Counted from the stretch's first letter, positions 8,512 to 16,430 are shown. The stretch: DNA of 64,000 nucleotides from Agathobaculum ammoniilyticum (GCF_025567315.1 NZ_JAOQJE010000002.1:186001-250000); one strand, 5' to 3'. Numbers and translations are program-made. Notes: generated by a model from the sequence alone, not told the origin.

Positions 8512-9150
8512 ATGTCAGTATTCGATATTTTCAAAAAGCTGGACGAGCAGAAAGCCGCGCAGGCGGCGGGGCCGGTGGAATGGCTGGTCGTCGGCCTGGG
8601 CAACCCGGGCAGCAAATATGACAACACGCGGCATAACGCGGGTTTCCGCGCGCTCGAAGGCTGGTGCGCGCGCAGCGGACGGAGGATCGACCGCATGAAA
8701 TTCAAGGCTCTGGTGGGCGAGGCCGCGCTCGGCGGCAGCCGCGTGCTGCTGATGAAGCCGCAGACGTTCATGAACCTGTCCGGCGAGGCGGTGCGCGACG
8801 CGGCGGCGTTTTACAAGATACCGCCCGAACGCATCATCGTGCTGTCGGACGACGTGTCGCTCGACGTGGGTACGCTGCGCGTGCGCGCGAAAGGCTCCGC
8901 GGGCGGGCAGAACGGGCTGAAGAACATCATCTACCATCTGGGCAGCGAGGATTTCCCGCGCGTCAAGATCGGCGTGGGCAAAAAGCCGCATCCGGATTAC
9001 GACCTGGCGGCCTGGGTGCTGGGCAAGTTCACTGCGGACGAGCAGAAAGCCATCGACAAGGCCTGCGCGGACGCGGTGGAGGCCGCGGCTTGCATCATTG
9101 CGGAAGGCTGCGCCGCCGCCGCGCAGAAATACAACGGCAGGCGACTGTGA
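8512..9150 (+). CDS. pth: Peptidyl-tRNA hydrolase
   Basis: Releases peptides from prematurely dropped peptidyl-tRNA. The core begins at about residue 23 (WLVVGLGNPG), with the catalytic His in NTRHNAGF and the substrate-binding Asn in QTFMNLSGE. About 20 extra N-terminal residues (MSVFDIFKKLDEQ...) precede the usual start, giving 212 instead of about 190 residues. The GGQNGLK block has Gln where E. coli Pth has His113, at the position expected from the 20-residue offset. GGAGAAGG precedes the ATG. A shorter start inside is not supported by a ribosome binding site. Confidence 0.94.
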   Translation: MSVFDIFKKLDEQKAAQAAGPVEWLVVGLGNPGSKYDNTRHNAGFRALEGWCARSGRRIDRMKFKALVGEAALGGSRVLLMKPQTFMNLSGEAVRDAAAFYKIPPERIIVLSDDVSLDVGTLRVRAKGSAGGQNGLKNIIYHLGSEDFPRVKIGVGKKPHPDYDLAAWVLGKFTADEQKAIDKACADAVEAAACIIAEGCAAAAQKYNGRRL

Positions 9151-9153
9151 AAA

Positions 9154-9189
9154 CAGCGTCCGGACCCGCAGGTCCGGACGCTGCTTTTA
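9154..9189. terminator. Bidirectional terminator between pth and the barstar-like gene
   Basis: CAGCGTCCGGACC / GGTCCGGACGCTG is a 13-bp stem with A-rich and T-rich flanks. It serves the converging pth and the leftward cluster. Confidence 0.85.
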
Positions 9190-9453
9190 TTCGGCCGAAA
9201 GCACGAACGACGGGTTCTCTGCCGCCGCGTCCGCCAGGACGCGCAGCAGCAGTTCGCCGTAGTTCCCCATGTTGTCAACCAGCTTTTCCGCGTGCCGCAG
9301 CGTCAGCCGCGCGGGCGGGCAGGCGGTCAGCAGGTCGTAAAGCGCGTCCAGCGTGCGCCCGTAATCGGCCGGAAACCCGAACGCCTTTGCCAGCGCGTCA
9401 TGCGCCTGCGCGCGCGTATACAGGGTTTCCGCATCCAGAAGCAGCTCCCTCAT
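9187..9453 (-). CDS. Barstar-family (ribonuclease-inhibitor-like) protein
   Basis: An 88-residue protein with the layout of barstar. The segment around AKAFGFPADYGRTLDALYDLL matches the helix-2/loop region of barstar (PEYYGxNLDALWDxL), which occludes the RNase active site. Barstar-like proteins normally neutralise a secreted or toxin RNase of the barnase type. No such nuclease gene is next to it, so this is an orphan immunity-type gene. I chose the ATG at 9453 because GGGGGA lies nine bases upstream. The ATG at 9462 would have almost no spacing. It is the last gene of a leftward cluster with two membrane-associated small proteins. Confidence 0.75.
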   Translation of the reverse strand: MRELLLDAETLYTRAQAHDALAKAFGFPADYGRTLDALYDLLTACPPARLTLRHAEKLVDNMGNYGELLLRVLADAAAENPSFVLSAE

Positions 9454-9519
9454 CTTGTCCATTCCCCCAAATATGAAAAATGCAGGCCCGTTCCGGAAAC
9501 GGGACGTCCGGTTTTCAGC

Positions 9520-9663
9520 CTATTCCGCGCGCGGGCCGGAAACAATGATCTCCGTCGGGCCGTCTGCGCCGCCGATCACGCCGACCGAAACGGCCTGCGC
9601 GCAACCGGCCAGCAGCGCAGCCGTACCCAGCAGCGCCAGCAGGAGGCATACCGCCTTTTTCAT
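9520..9663 (-). CDS. Small lipoprotein with sodium-pump beta-subunit signature
   Basis: A 47-residue protein read on the minus strand. It begins MKKAVCLLLALLGTAALLAG followed by Cys, a classic lipoprotein signal with lipobox LAGC (Cys21). The mature part of only 27 residues contains IGGADGPTEIIVS, almost identical to the loop IGAADGPTSILVS of the sodium-translocating decarboxylase beta subunit encoded at 15285-16412. Nothing else of the pump is present. The ribosome binding site is AGGAAGAGAGG. It lies between the barstar-like gene and a membrane protein gene (15 bases apart), so it is probably translated from the same mRNA. The function is unknown. It would be anchored to the outer face of the membrane. 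Confidence 0.8.
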   Translation of the reverse strand: MKKAVCLLLALLGTAALLAGCAQAVSVGVIGGADGPTEIIVSGPRAE

Positions 9664-9678
9664 TCCGCACCTCTCTTC

Positions 9679-10116
9679 CTATGTCGCGTTCGGATAGAAC
9701 AGGATATACAGCTTGTGATAAAATTCCTGCCCGCGGCCCCCCTCGATGCCGCGCAGCTTGCCGTCTACAAACACAAAGCCGTCCGCGTTGACGCTGATTG
9801 AGCTGCCGTTTTCAAAGGTGACGGTCAGGCGGTTGGCGGTCAGCTTATCATCGCCGGGCTGGAAAAAATGCGGATAGGGCGTATAGGTGTAGCCGCCGAG
9901 CAGGTCGGTATAGGAAGCGATCTGTTTTTCATCCGTCACTGCGGGGAGCGAGGTGTCGTTTTCGCTCAGCATCAGCGACGCCTGCACGCCCTTGCCCGCG
10001 ATATCGGTAAAGGACTGGTGATAAAATTTGATGTACAGCATGCGCCCCGCGATGAACAGGAGAATGACCAGCAGGGTGCCGCAGAGCGCAAAACCAAGCG
10101 CTGTCGATTTACGCAT
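9679..10116 (-). CDS. Hypothetical membrane-anchored protein
   Basis: A 145-residue protein that I do not recognise. MRKSTALGF leads into one hydrophobic segment (about residues 7-28, ALCGTLLVILLFIAGRMLYI). It is followed by an extracytoplasmic domain with a predicted beta-rich part (RLTVTFENGSSISVNADGFVFVDG). The ATG at 10116 has GGAG eight bases upstream. A longer reading frame starting at 10158 lacks such a site. It is the first gene of the leftward cluster with the small lipoprotein and the barstar-like protein. Confidence 0.65.
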   Translation of the reverse strand: MRKSTALGFALCGTLLVILLFIAGRMLYIKFYHQSFTDIAGKGVQASLMLSENDTSLPAVTDEKQIASYTDLLGGYTYTPYPHFFQPGDDKLTANRLTVTFENGSSISVNADGFVFVDGKLRGIEGGRGQEFYHKLYILFYPNAT

Positions 10117-10228
10117 GATACTTGCTCCTTGATCCGTAAAAATATGGCTTTTGTCCATATCAGGACACTATTAGCATACCGTAAAACCGGAGGGCTGTCA
10201 ATGTTCCAAACTGTAAACAAAGTATGAC

Positions 10229-10257
10229 TTGACAGGAAAATTCTACTGATGTAGAAT
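10229..10257 (+). promoter_or_regulatory. Promoter of the blaI-blaR1-like operon
   Basis: A perfect TTGACA (10229-10234) and TAGAAT (10252-10257) are separated by 17 bases. The spacer and -10 contain an 18-bp palindrome. Confidence 0.85.
10240..10257. promoter_or_regulatory. Operator 1 for the BlaI-type repressor
   Basis: ATTCTAC-TGAT-GTAGAAT is a perfect 18-bp dyad covering the -10 element. BlaI/MecI repressors bind dyads with a TAC...GTA core at their own promoters. Confidence 0.75.
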
Positions 10258-10272
10258 AAGGCTGGAAAAAGG

Positions 10273-10289
10273 TTTTACAACCGTAGAAA
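10273..10289. promoter_or_regulatory. Operator 2 for the BlaI-type repressor
   Basis: TTTTAC-AACC-GTAGAA repeats the TAC-N4-GTAGAA pattern of operator 1, with its centre about 32 bases downstream (three helical turns). It lies in the 5' leader just before the ribosome binding site. Confidence 0.6.
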
Positions 10290-10302
10290 AAGGGGTGGGA
10301 CT

Positions 10303-10674
10303 ATGGACGAAATCAAACGCCTGCCGGATGCGGAGCTGGAGGTCATGCAAACGATCTGGGCGCTTCAGCCGCCGGTGACCGCGGCCGAGGTGCAGCAGAA
10401 CGCGCCCAAGGAGTGGAAGCCGACCAGCGTGCTGACCTTCCTCTCCCGACTGTGCGAAAAGGGCTTCCTGCGGTGCGAAAAGCAGGGGCGGCAGAACTAT
10501 TATACGCCGCTCGTTCGGGAGGAGGCATACCTCCAGCGGGAGAGCCGCAGCTTTGTGCAGCGCCTGTGCGGCGGCTCGGTGAAAAATCTGGTGGCGAGCC
10601 TGTCGGACGCGGGCGCGCTGACCGAGCGGGATATCGACGAGCTGCGTGCCTTTCTGGACGCGCAGGGGCGGTAA
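10303..10674 (+). CDS. BlaI/MecI-family transcriptional repressor
   Basis: A 123-residue winged-helix regulator of the penicillinase-repressor family. The N-terminal domain is typical (MDEIKRLPDAELEVMQTIW, then PTSVLTFLSRLCEKGFL as recognition helix region), with a C-terminal dimerisation helix. In known systems a BlaR1/MecR1 metalloprotease triggers loss of the repressor after sensing an external signal. The gene is directly followed (18 bases) by such a partner, and two dyads lie in the promoter, so it almost certainly represses its own operon. The real inducer need not be a beta-lactam. Confidence 0.92.
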   Translation: MDEIKRLPDAELEVMQTIWALQPPVTAAEVQQNAPKEWKPTSVLTFLSRLCEKGFLRCEKQGRQNYYTPLVREEAYLQRESRSFVQRLCGGSVKNLVASLSDAGALTERDIDELRAFLDAQGR

Positions 10675-10692
10675 GGACAGGAGGGGTAGGAT

Positions 10693-13600
10693 ATGGCACA
10701 GAATGAATTGCTGCTGGGGCTGGCGCAGGCCGGCCTGACGGTGTCGGCGGTCGCGCTCGCGCTGTTTTTGCTGCGCAGGACGCTGAAAAAACGCTATCCG
10801 GCGCGGGCGGTCTGCGTGATCTGGGCGCTGCTGGCGGTGCGGCTGCTCTTTCCGGTGCAGCTCACGCTGCCCGACCCGCCCATACAGCTCACGCCGCCCG
10901 AGAGGACGCTGTATGTGACCTATCATCAGGATGAGACGCAGGCGGCGGGTGCGGCGCAGGACGGTGTGGCGCAGCCCGCACTGCCGCGAGGCGCGTGGAT
11001 GACCGAAAGCGAGTTTACGCAGAGCGTACAGGTGCAGGAGAACTGGAAAAGCGCCATTCATGTGGACGGTGTGCTGGCGCTGGTCTGGCTGACCGGCGTG
11101 CTGTACAACGTGTTTTGGCAGGCGCGGGATTACCGCCGCTACATCCGGCGCCTGAAGGAAGCTTCCGCGGATGTGCAGAGCGAGGCGCTGCACGGCATTT
11201 TCGAGGAGCAGAAGCGCTCGCTCGGCATCCGCCGCGCCATTCCGCTGTGTGTGAGCGGTGCGGCGGACTGTCCGATGCTCGCGGGATTTGCCGAGCCGGT
11301 GTTGTGGCTGCCGCAGGAAGACCTGTCCGAAGAGGACGCCATGTTCATCTTCCGGCATGAGCTGACGCATTATAAGCGTGGCGACCTGTGGCTCAAGCTG
11401 CTGCTGGTGGCGGCGCGGTCGGTACACTGGTTCAATCCGCTGGTGCGCCTGCTGACGCGCTTTGCACAGGAGGATATCGAGCTGGCGTGCGACGACGCGG
11501 TGGTGCGCGGTATGGACGGGAGTCAGCGTCGCGCTTACGGGGAAACCATCCTGCGGTCCGCGCAGGCACAGGCGCAGCGGCGGGCGCTGGTGTCGTGCTT
11601 CACGGGGGATAAGGAAACGCTCATGCGCCGCTTTGAAGGGCTGTTCGACAAGCGCGCGAAAAAGCGCGGCGCTGCGCTCATTGTGGCTGCGGCGGTGCTG
11701 GTCGCCTCGCTCGGCTGCGCGGTGTCGGTAGGAGAGAGTAAGGAAAAATTGACAGAGGAAACGCGGCTGGAGATTGCGGAATGGTGGGCAGCGCAGATAC
11801 ACGAGCATATCAACGGCGAAGCGGAGCTGCTTGCCAGCACAGCGGTGCTGCGCGGGGAGGAAACCTATGCCGTAGCTGACCTGCTGCTGATAGAGGAACA
11901 GGGAAACATCCCCTATCGGGCGGTGCAGCAGTTGGATTTTCAACGCGATATGGACGGCAAATGGATGATGAAAAGCGCAAAGCCGGTTGCACGGGATGGC
12001 GTGACCTCGCTGGAAGAATTCCGCATCCTGTACGAAAACGACCTCGGCCTGCCGGAAAACACTGGGACGGCATCGGACGACGCTGCGGAGCAGTGCAGAG
12101 AGATTTTGCGGCTGTCCGGCGGCAGCACGGAGGTCGTCCGCCGCTGGGACGTGACCAACGACGGTGAAAACGACCTGGCCGAGGTGCGGCATACCTTTGA
12201 CAATGGCGAACAGCTCAGTATCATTATGGCGGCCGGTCAGCCGCAGGACTATACCTACGGCGGCGGGGAAAACGCCCGTACCGCCGCCGACCTCGCGCAG
12301 CAGTACGCGCGCGCGGTGGCATATAAGTCGGTGTGGCCGCTGTATCCGGTGCTGTCCGAACAGGAGCAGCAGGCGCTGGTGCGGCAGCAGCAGCACCTTG
12401 CCGGCAGCGAGGACGAAAACGCCGTATGGTATACCAAATACGGCGGCTCGTCGCCTTCCTACCGCAATTATGTGATCGTACCGACCGAGGAGGCAAATAC
12501 CTGTGTCGCGGTGTTCCAGATGTACGGCGGCGGCACGACCGATTACCGCTCCGCGATTGCAATTACCGCCGGTGAGGAAAACGGCCGCAGGGTCATTTCC
12601 AAAATGCAGCGGTGTGACGATCACCTGTCGTTCATACAGGATCAGCTGGCAGGACAGGACGCGGGCTATACCATGCGTGAGATATTTGGCCTGTATTATG
12701 ACTCAGGCCTGCCCTGGCCCGACCTGCAATACGGCAATACCGGGGAAACGGTAGTTAATGCCTCGTTTTATAATGGCGGCCCGATCACTGATCTGGAACA
12801 GCCGCTGACCGCAATCGAAAATATCTTCGGCTATTTCGGTGAAACATACGAAGAGATGGAAGGCAACACAACATACATCCGGATGCGGACATGGCTCACC
12901 GCCGAACTGATTTCGCAGACGGATACCGAAGCCGTCGTGCGCCTGCACTTCATCGACGGCAGCCCGTCCGTTGATGTGCGCATGGAGAAGACCGAGGGTT
13001 ATTGGCTGCCGGTCGGGCTGGCGGAACCGCTTGACGGGGGCTTTGCCGCCACGGGGGGCGGGGTAAGCCTGCCCGTGGGCGAGACCACCGAGCAGGCGGT
13101 GCGCAACGCCGCGGGCAGCATCCCGCTGCTGCGGGCAGGCGACACCATCGAGCTTTTGTTCGACCCCGCGCCGGCTGGCGAGGTCACGATTGCGGACGCG
13201 GTCGTCCGTGAGGACGGTGCGCGCCAGTACGACGAGCGGGTGACCGAAACGGACAGCTTTTCCTATACGGGCGGAGCGTCCAGCATGTCGTACAGCTATC
13301 CCGTGGAACATATCACGGCGGAGGCGCTGTCCTCGACGCAGCCGGCTGATGTGTACCGCGGCGTGACCGTGTCCTACACGGCGGCGGATGGAACGGCGCA
13401 TACCGCCGCATTCGTATTCCGCATAGCGGGCGGCGCGGCGGAAGCCAGCCGCACAATCGACTCCACCGCTTATGTGAACGACGTCTACGGCTATACCCTC
13501 ACCCTGCCGGCGTGCTTTGTCGGGCAGGGGTATGTAACCGAGAAGGATGGCTGCGCCATGTTCGGCCTGAAAAACGCGTGGCCGGAAGCGACCTCCGACC

Positions 13601-14994
13601 CGTATGGGGCGGGTACGGTGATGATGCTTGCCGTAGAAGCGACAGACTATCTGCAATCTACCTTTGGCGAGGACTGGCCGGTACCCAGCAAGACGCTGGC
13701 CGAGCGCGACGGGCTGACCTATTACCTGACGTTTGCGTCCGACGTGCAGTATGATACGCAGGACAGGGACATCGCGGCCGCGTATCAGGAGATGGATCAG
13801 GCCGCGTGGGCGCTGGACGGCGGCTCGCTTACCATCCATGCGCCGGACGAAGCCCAGCGGCGGGCGCGCATGGAAACCTATCTGAACGGTGTGGCGTTTC
13901 TGGATGGGCTTGCGCGCTATACGCGGGACTACGACAGCACGATCTGGACCGAGCGTGACACGGTCGGGATAGACGGCGGCAGCGCGACGGTGGCGTATGA
14001 GCTGTGGGACAGGCAGCACCGCCCATACCGCGCGGTGGAGGCGCTGGAGGCCTCCGACAAGGGCGGTTATCACCTGACCCGACAGGAGTGGTTGCTGGAT
14101 GAAACCACGCCGACCGATTCGCTCGAACGCTTCCTGCTGCGGTACGACAACAGCGGGCTGGGCCTGCCGGAGTTCAGCGAAGCGCGGGTGCGCGCCCTGC
14201 TGGCGAACGCTTCGCTCACCGCCCTGCGCGATCCGGCGCGGGCGATGGAATGGACGCTCGGCCTGTCGGGCGGCACGGCGGGCGACCGCATTGTGCATCC
14301 GGTGAAGCAGGGCGAAAGCTGGGTCTATACCTTTGCGGACGGCGGTCAGGTGCGCGTCGGCATGAGGGCCGTGCGGCTGGGGGATGCGGTGCAGCCCATC
14401 TACCTGCCGGTCTGGTGGTCTTTGGACACGGCGGGCGGCTCGGGTTGGGAATTCGATCCGTACAGCTACATGATGCGCAAGGAAACAAACGATTTTTCCG
14501 GCTGCACCGTGGAGGAGCTGGCGTATTACCTTAGCCTGTCGGACGGCGCATATGCCGAGAATATCCTGCATGAACTGGACCTGCAGTGGCGCTGGTCGCC
14601 GCAGGAGGTGGAAAACGCGGTTGCGGGCAACGATATCGCGCGCGCGGCCTGGGAACGGCACCGCGGCAGCTTTGAAGCGCGGTTCCCGCCGGATGAGATT
14701 GAGGCCGCGTACCAGGCCGTGCGCGATTACACGGCGGCAAATGGGTTTTCGGTCGAAAACCTGCGCTATGATCCGGCCAGCGAGCGTGCATGGTCGGAAA
14801 ACATTATGGAAAGCGGCGTGCTGCGGGACAACGTGCAGGAGGACGGCCTGACGATCGACAATGTAATTACCGTCATAGGCGACGCGCGCTTCGGCGAAGG
14901 CGCATGGCGCGACAAGGCCGACGGTTACTCGTTCACCCTGTACCGCGGCGCAGACGGCAAGTGGGTGCAGGAGGATGGTGCCTTTGGCTACTGA
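10693..14994 (+). CDS. Giant BlaR1/MecR1-type M56 metalloprotease sensor
   Basis: A 1433-residue membrane protein. The first 345 residues form a BlaR1-like module: hydrophobic helices at about 8-28, 38-56 and 125-141, a cytoplasmic M56 zinc protease with HELTH at residues 222-226 and the downstream ELACDDAV block, then a helix at about 325-345. The remaining almost 1090 residues would be outside the cell and do not resemble the 250-residue penicillin-binding sensor of BlaR1. I see no SxxK-SxN-KTG order. They read as several beta-rich repeats with Tyr/Gly-rich segments (for example VYGYTLTLPACFVGQGY). The likely role is to sense an extracellular cue and relieve repression by the BlaI-like protein. 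Ligand unknown. Confidence 0.85.
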   Translation: MAQNELLLGLAQAGLTVSAVALALFLLRRTLKKRYPARAVCVIWALLAVRLLFPVQLTLPDPPIQLTPPERTLYVTYHQDETQAAGAAQDGVAQPALPRGAWMTESEFTQSVQVQENWKSAIHVDGVLALVWLTGVLYNVFWQARDYRRYIRRLKEASADVQSEALHGIFEEQKRSLGIRRAIPLCVSGAADCPMLAGFAEPVLWLPQEDLSEEDAMFIFRHELTHYKRGDLWLKLLLVAARSVHWFNPLVRLLTRFAQEDIELACDDAVVRGMDGSQRRAYGETILRSAQAQAQRRALVSCFTGDKETLMRRFEGLFDKRAKKRGAALIVAAAVLVASLGCAVSVGESKEKLTEETRLEIAEWWAAQIHEHINGEAELLASTAVLRGEETYAVADLLLIEEQGNIPYRAVQQLDFQRDMDGKWMMKSAKPVARDGVTSLEEFRILYENDLGLPENTGTASDDAAEQCREILRLSGGSTEVVRRWDVTNDGENDLAEVRHTFDNGEQLSIIMAAGQPQDYTYGGGENARTAADLAQQYARAVAYKSVWPLYPVLSEQEQQALVRQQQHLAGSEDENAVWYTKYGGSSPSYRNYVIVPTEEANTCVAVFQMYGGGTTDYRSAIAITAGEENGRRVISKMQRCDDHLSFIQDQLAGQDAGYTMREIFGLYYDSGLPWPDLQYGNTGETVVNASFYNGGPITDLEQPLTAIENIFGYFGETYEEMEGNTTYIRMRTWLTAELISQTDTEAVVRLHFIDGSPSVDVRMEKTEGYWLPVGLAEPLDGGFAATGGGVSLPVGETTEQAVRNAAGSIPLLRAGDTIELLFDPAPAGEVTIADAVVREDGARQYDERVTETDSFSYTGGASSMSYSYPVEHITAEALSSTQPADVYRGVTVSYTAADGTAHTAAFVFRIAGGAAEASRTIDSTAYVNDVYGYTLTLPACFVGQGYVTEKDGCAMFGLKNAWPEATSDPYGAGTVMMLAVEATDYLQSTFGEDWPVPSKTLAERDGLTYYLTFASDVQYDTQDRDIAAAYQEMDQAAWALDGGSLTIHAPDEAQRRARMETYLNGVAFLDGLARYTRDYDSTIWTERDTVGIDGGSATVAYELWDRQHRPYRAVEALEASDKGGYHLTRQEWLLDETTPTDSLERFLLRYDNSGLGLPEFSEARVRALLANASLTALRDPARAMEWTLGLSGGTAGDRIVHPVKQGESWVYTFADGGQVRVGMRAVRLGDAVQPIYLPVWWSLDTAGGSGWEFDPYSYMMRKETNDFSGCTVEELAYYLSLSDGAYAENILHELDLQWRWSPQEVENAVAGNDIARAAWERHRGSFEARFPPDEIEAAYQAVRDYTAANGFSVENLRYDPASERAWSENIMESGVLRDNVQEDGLTIDNVITVIGDARFGEGAWRDKADGYSFTLYRGADGKWVQEDGAFGY

Positions 14995-15031
14995 CCCGAT
15001 AAACCTTAGCGAATCCTTTGCGGGTTTCCGC

Positions 15032-15061
15032 TTGACACCCCAGCGGGCCCGATGGTAAGAT
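15032..15061 (+). promoter_or_regulatory. Promoter of the sodium-pump beta subunit leader
   Basis: TTGACA (15032-15037) and TAAGAT (15056-15061) are separated by 18 bases. A leader of about 215 bases follows before the start codon. Confidence 0.7.
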
Positions 15062-15067
15062 ATCCTT

Positions 15068-15207
15068 AAACAAAGGGGAGTAGTCGGCGCGGCATGCCGC
15101 GCGGCAGCGCCAACAAGCATGGCGGGGCGTGCGATCCCGTTCTGGCTGTTGCCTGAAATGACCAGACCTGCGTTTTCCTGTGGGAAGACGCAGGTCTGTT
15201 TGTCTTT
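15068..15207 (+). ncRNA. Riboswitch-like leader with terminator, resembles yybP-ykoY
   Basis: The leader starts with AAACAAAGGGGAGTAG. This matches the conserved AAAGGGGAGUAG block that opens yybP-ykoY (Mn2+) riboswitches. A strong hairpin GCGCGG-CATG-CCGCGC follows. Near the 3' end CCAGACCT resembles the conserved CAAGACC block. A P1-like helix can form between AAAC-AA-AGG (15068-15076) and CCT-GC-GTTT (15167-15175). The 3' strand of this helix overlaps the left arm of an intrinsic terminator (AGACCTGCG 15164-15172, CGCAGGTCT 15189-15197, then GTTTGTCTTT). Helix P1 and the terminator therefore exclude each other, as in an ON switch. The middle of the fold does not match yybP-ykoY clearly, so the class is tentative. 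Confidence 0.5.
15164..15207 (+). terminator. Leader terminator (expression platform) before the beta subunit gene
   Basis: A nine-base-pair GC-rich stem followed by a U-rich stretch, located about 80 bases before the start codon, so it lies inside the transcript and is likely regulated. Confidence 0.7.
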
Positions 15208-15284
15208 CCCAGAGGCATCCCAGGTCCGGAAAGCGGCGTCTGGAATGGAGATTCTGCCATATATTATGTATAGGGGGCGATAAC

Positions 15285-16412
15285 GTGGAATTTTTGTATG
15301 AGGGCCTGCTTTCGATCACTTGGCAGCAGGTGGTGATGTACTGCGTCGGTGGGTTCCTGATCTGGCTGGCGATCGAAAAACAGTATGAGCCGTCGCTGTT
15401 GCTGCCCATGGGCTTCGGCGCGATCCTGGTCAACCTGCCGCTTTCCGGCGTGATCGACCAGATGACGCAAGGCGTGGGCGAGACAAACGGCATTATTCAA
15501 TGGCTGTTTGAAGCCGGCATCGAGGCGAGCGAGGCGTTCCCGCTGCTGCTGTTCATCGGCATCGGCGCGATGATCGACTTCGGCCCGCTGTTGGCAAACC
15601 CCAAGCTGTTCCTGTTCGGCGCGGCGGCGCAGGTCGGCATTTTCCTGACCATCATCGCGGCCGCGCTGCTGGGCTTCGACATCATCGACGCGGCCTCCAT
15701 TGGTATCATCGGCGCGGCGGACGGGCCGACCTCGATCCTGGTGTCGCAGGTGCTCGGCTCGCGCTATGTCGGCGCGATTGCGGTTGCGGCGTACAGCTAT
15801 ATGGCGCTGGTGCCGATCATCCAGCCGTTTGCGATCAAGCTGGTGACGACAAAGAGGGAACGCGCGATGAAAATGCCTTACGCGGCCGGTCAGGTCAGCC
15901 GCCGCACGCGCATCCTGTTCCCGATTGTGGTGTCGATCGTCGCCGGACTGGTCGCGCCCGCGTCCGTGTCACTGGTGGGCTTTTTGATGTTCGGCAACCT
16001 GATCCGCGAGTGCGGCGTGCTGGAGAGCCTGTCCAAAACCGCGCAGCATGAGCTGGCCAACCTGATTACCCTGCTGCTGGGCATTACAATCTCGTTCTCC
16101 ATGCGCGCGGCGCAGTTTGTGACAAAAGAAACGCTGCTCATCCTGTGTCTGGGGCTGATCGCGTTCGTGCTGGATTCAATCGGCGGCGTGCTGTTTGCCA
16201 AGGTACTCAACCTGTTCTGCAAAAACAAGGTCAACCCCATGATCGGCGCGGCAGGCATATCGGCCTTCCCCATGTCCGCGCGCGTGATCGAGAAGCTCGG
16301 CATGCAGGCCGACTGCACCAACCACCTGCTGATGCACGCGGTGGGCGCGAACGTCGCGGGTCAGATCGCCTCGGTCGTGGCCGGCGGCGTGATCCTTGGA
16401 TTTTTCATGTGA
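15285..16412 (+). CDS. Sodium-translocating decarboxylase beta subunit (OadB/GcdB/MmdB family)
   Basis: A 375-residue polytopic membrane protein. In the oxaloacetate, glutaconyl-CoA and methylmalonyl-CoA decarboxylases the beta subunit releases CO2 from carboxybiotin and exports Na+. The signature loop IGAADGPTSILVSQVLGSRY is intact, as are PLLLFIGIGAMIDFGP and the C-terminal HAVGANVAGQIASVVAGG block. The GTG at 15285 with GGGGG eight bases upstream is the best start. A longer open frame reaches into the leader but lacks a ribosome binding site. The carboxyltransferase (alpha) and biotin carrier genes are not in the window, so its partners are encoded elsewhere. Confidence 0.93.
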   Translation: MEFLYEGLLSITWQQVVMYCVGGFLIWLAIEKQYEPSLLLPMGFGAILVNLPLSGVIDQMTQGVGETNGIIQWLFEAGIEASEAFPLLLFIGIGAMIDFGPLLANPKLFLFGAAAQVGIFLTIIAAALLGFDIIDAASIGIIGAADGPTSILVSQVLGSRYVGAIAVAAYSYMALVPIIQPFAIKLVTTKRERAMKMPYAAGQVSRRTRILFPIVVSIVAGLVAPASVSLVGFLMFGNLIRECGVLESLSKTAQHELANLITLLLGITISFSMRAAQFVTKETLLILCLGLIAFVLDSIGGVLFAKVLNLFCKNKVNPMIGAAGISAFPMSARVIEKLGMQADCTNHLLMHAVGANVAGQIASVVAGGVILGFFM

Positions 16413-16430
16413 GAAAGGGGCGCGTAAAGG

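Noticed and set aside
10243..12624. 793-codon minus-strand frame opposite blaI/blaR1
   Set aside because: It lies over two well-supported genes and has no domain signature.
12703..15120. 805-codon minus-strand frame opposite blaR1
   Set aside because: Same reasons: antisense to a clear gene and only low-complexity residues.
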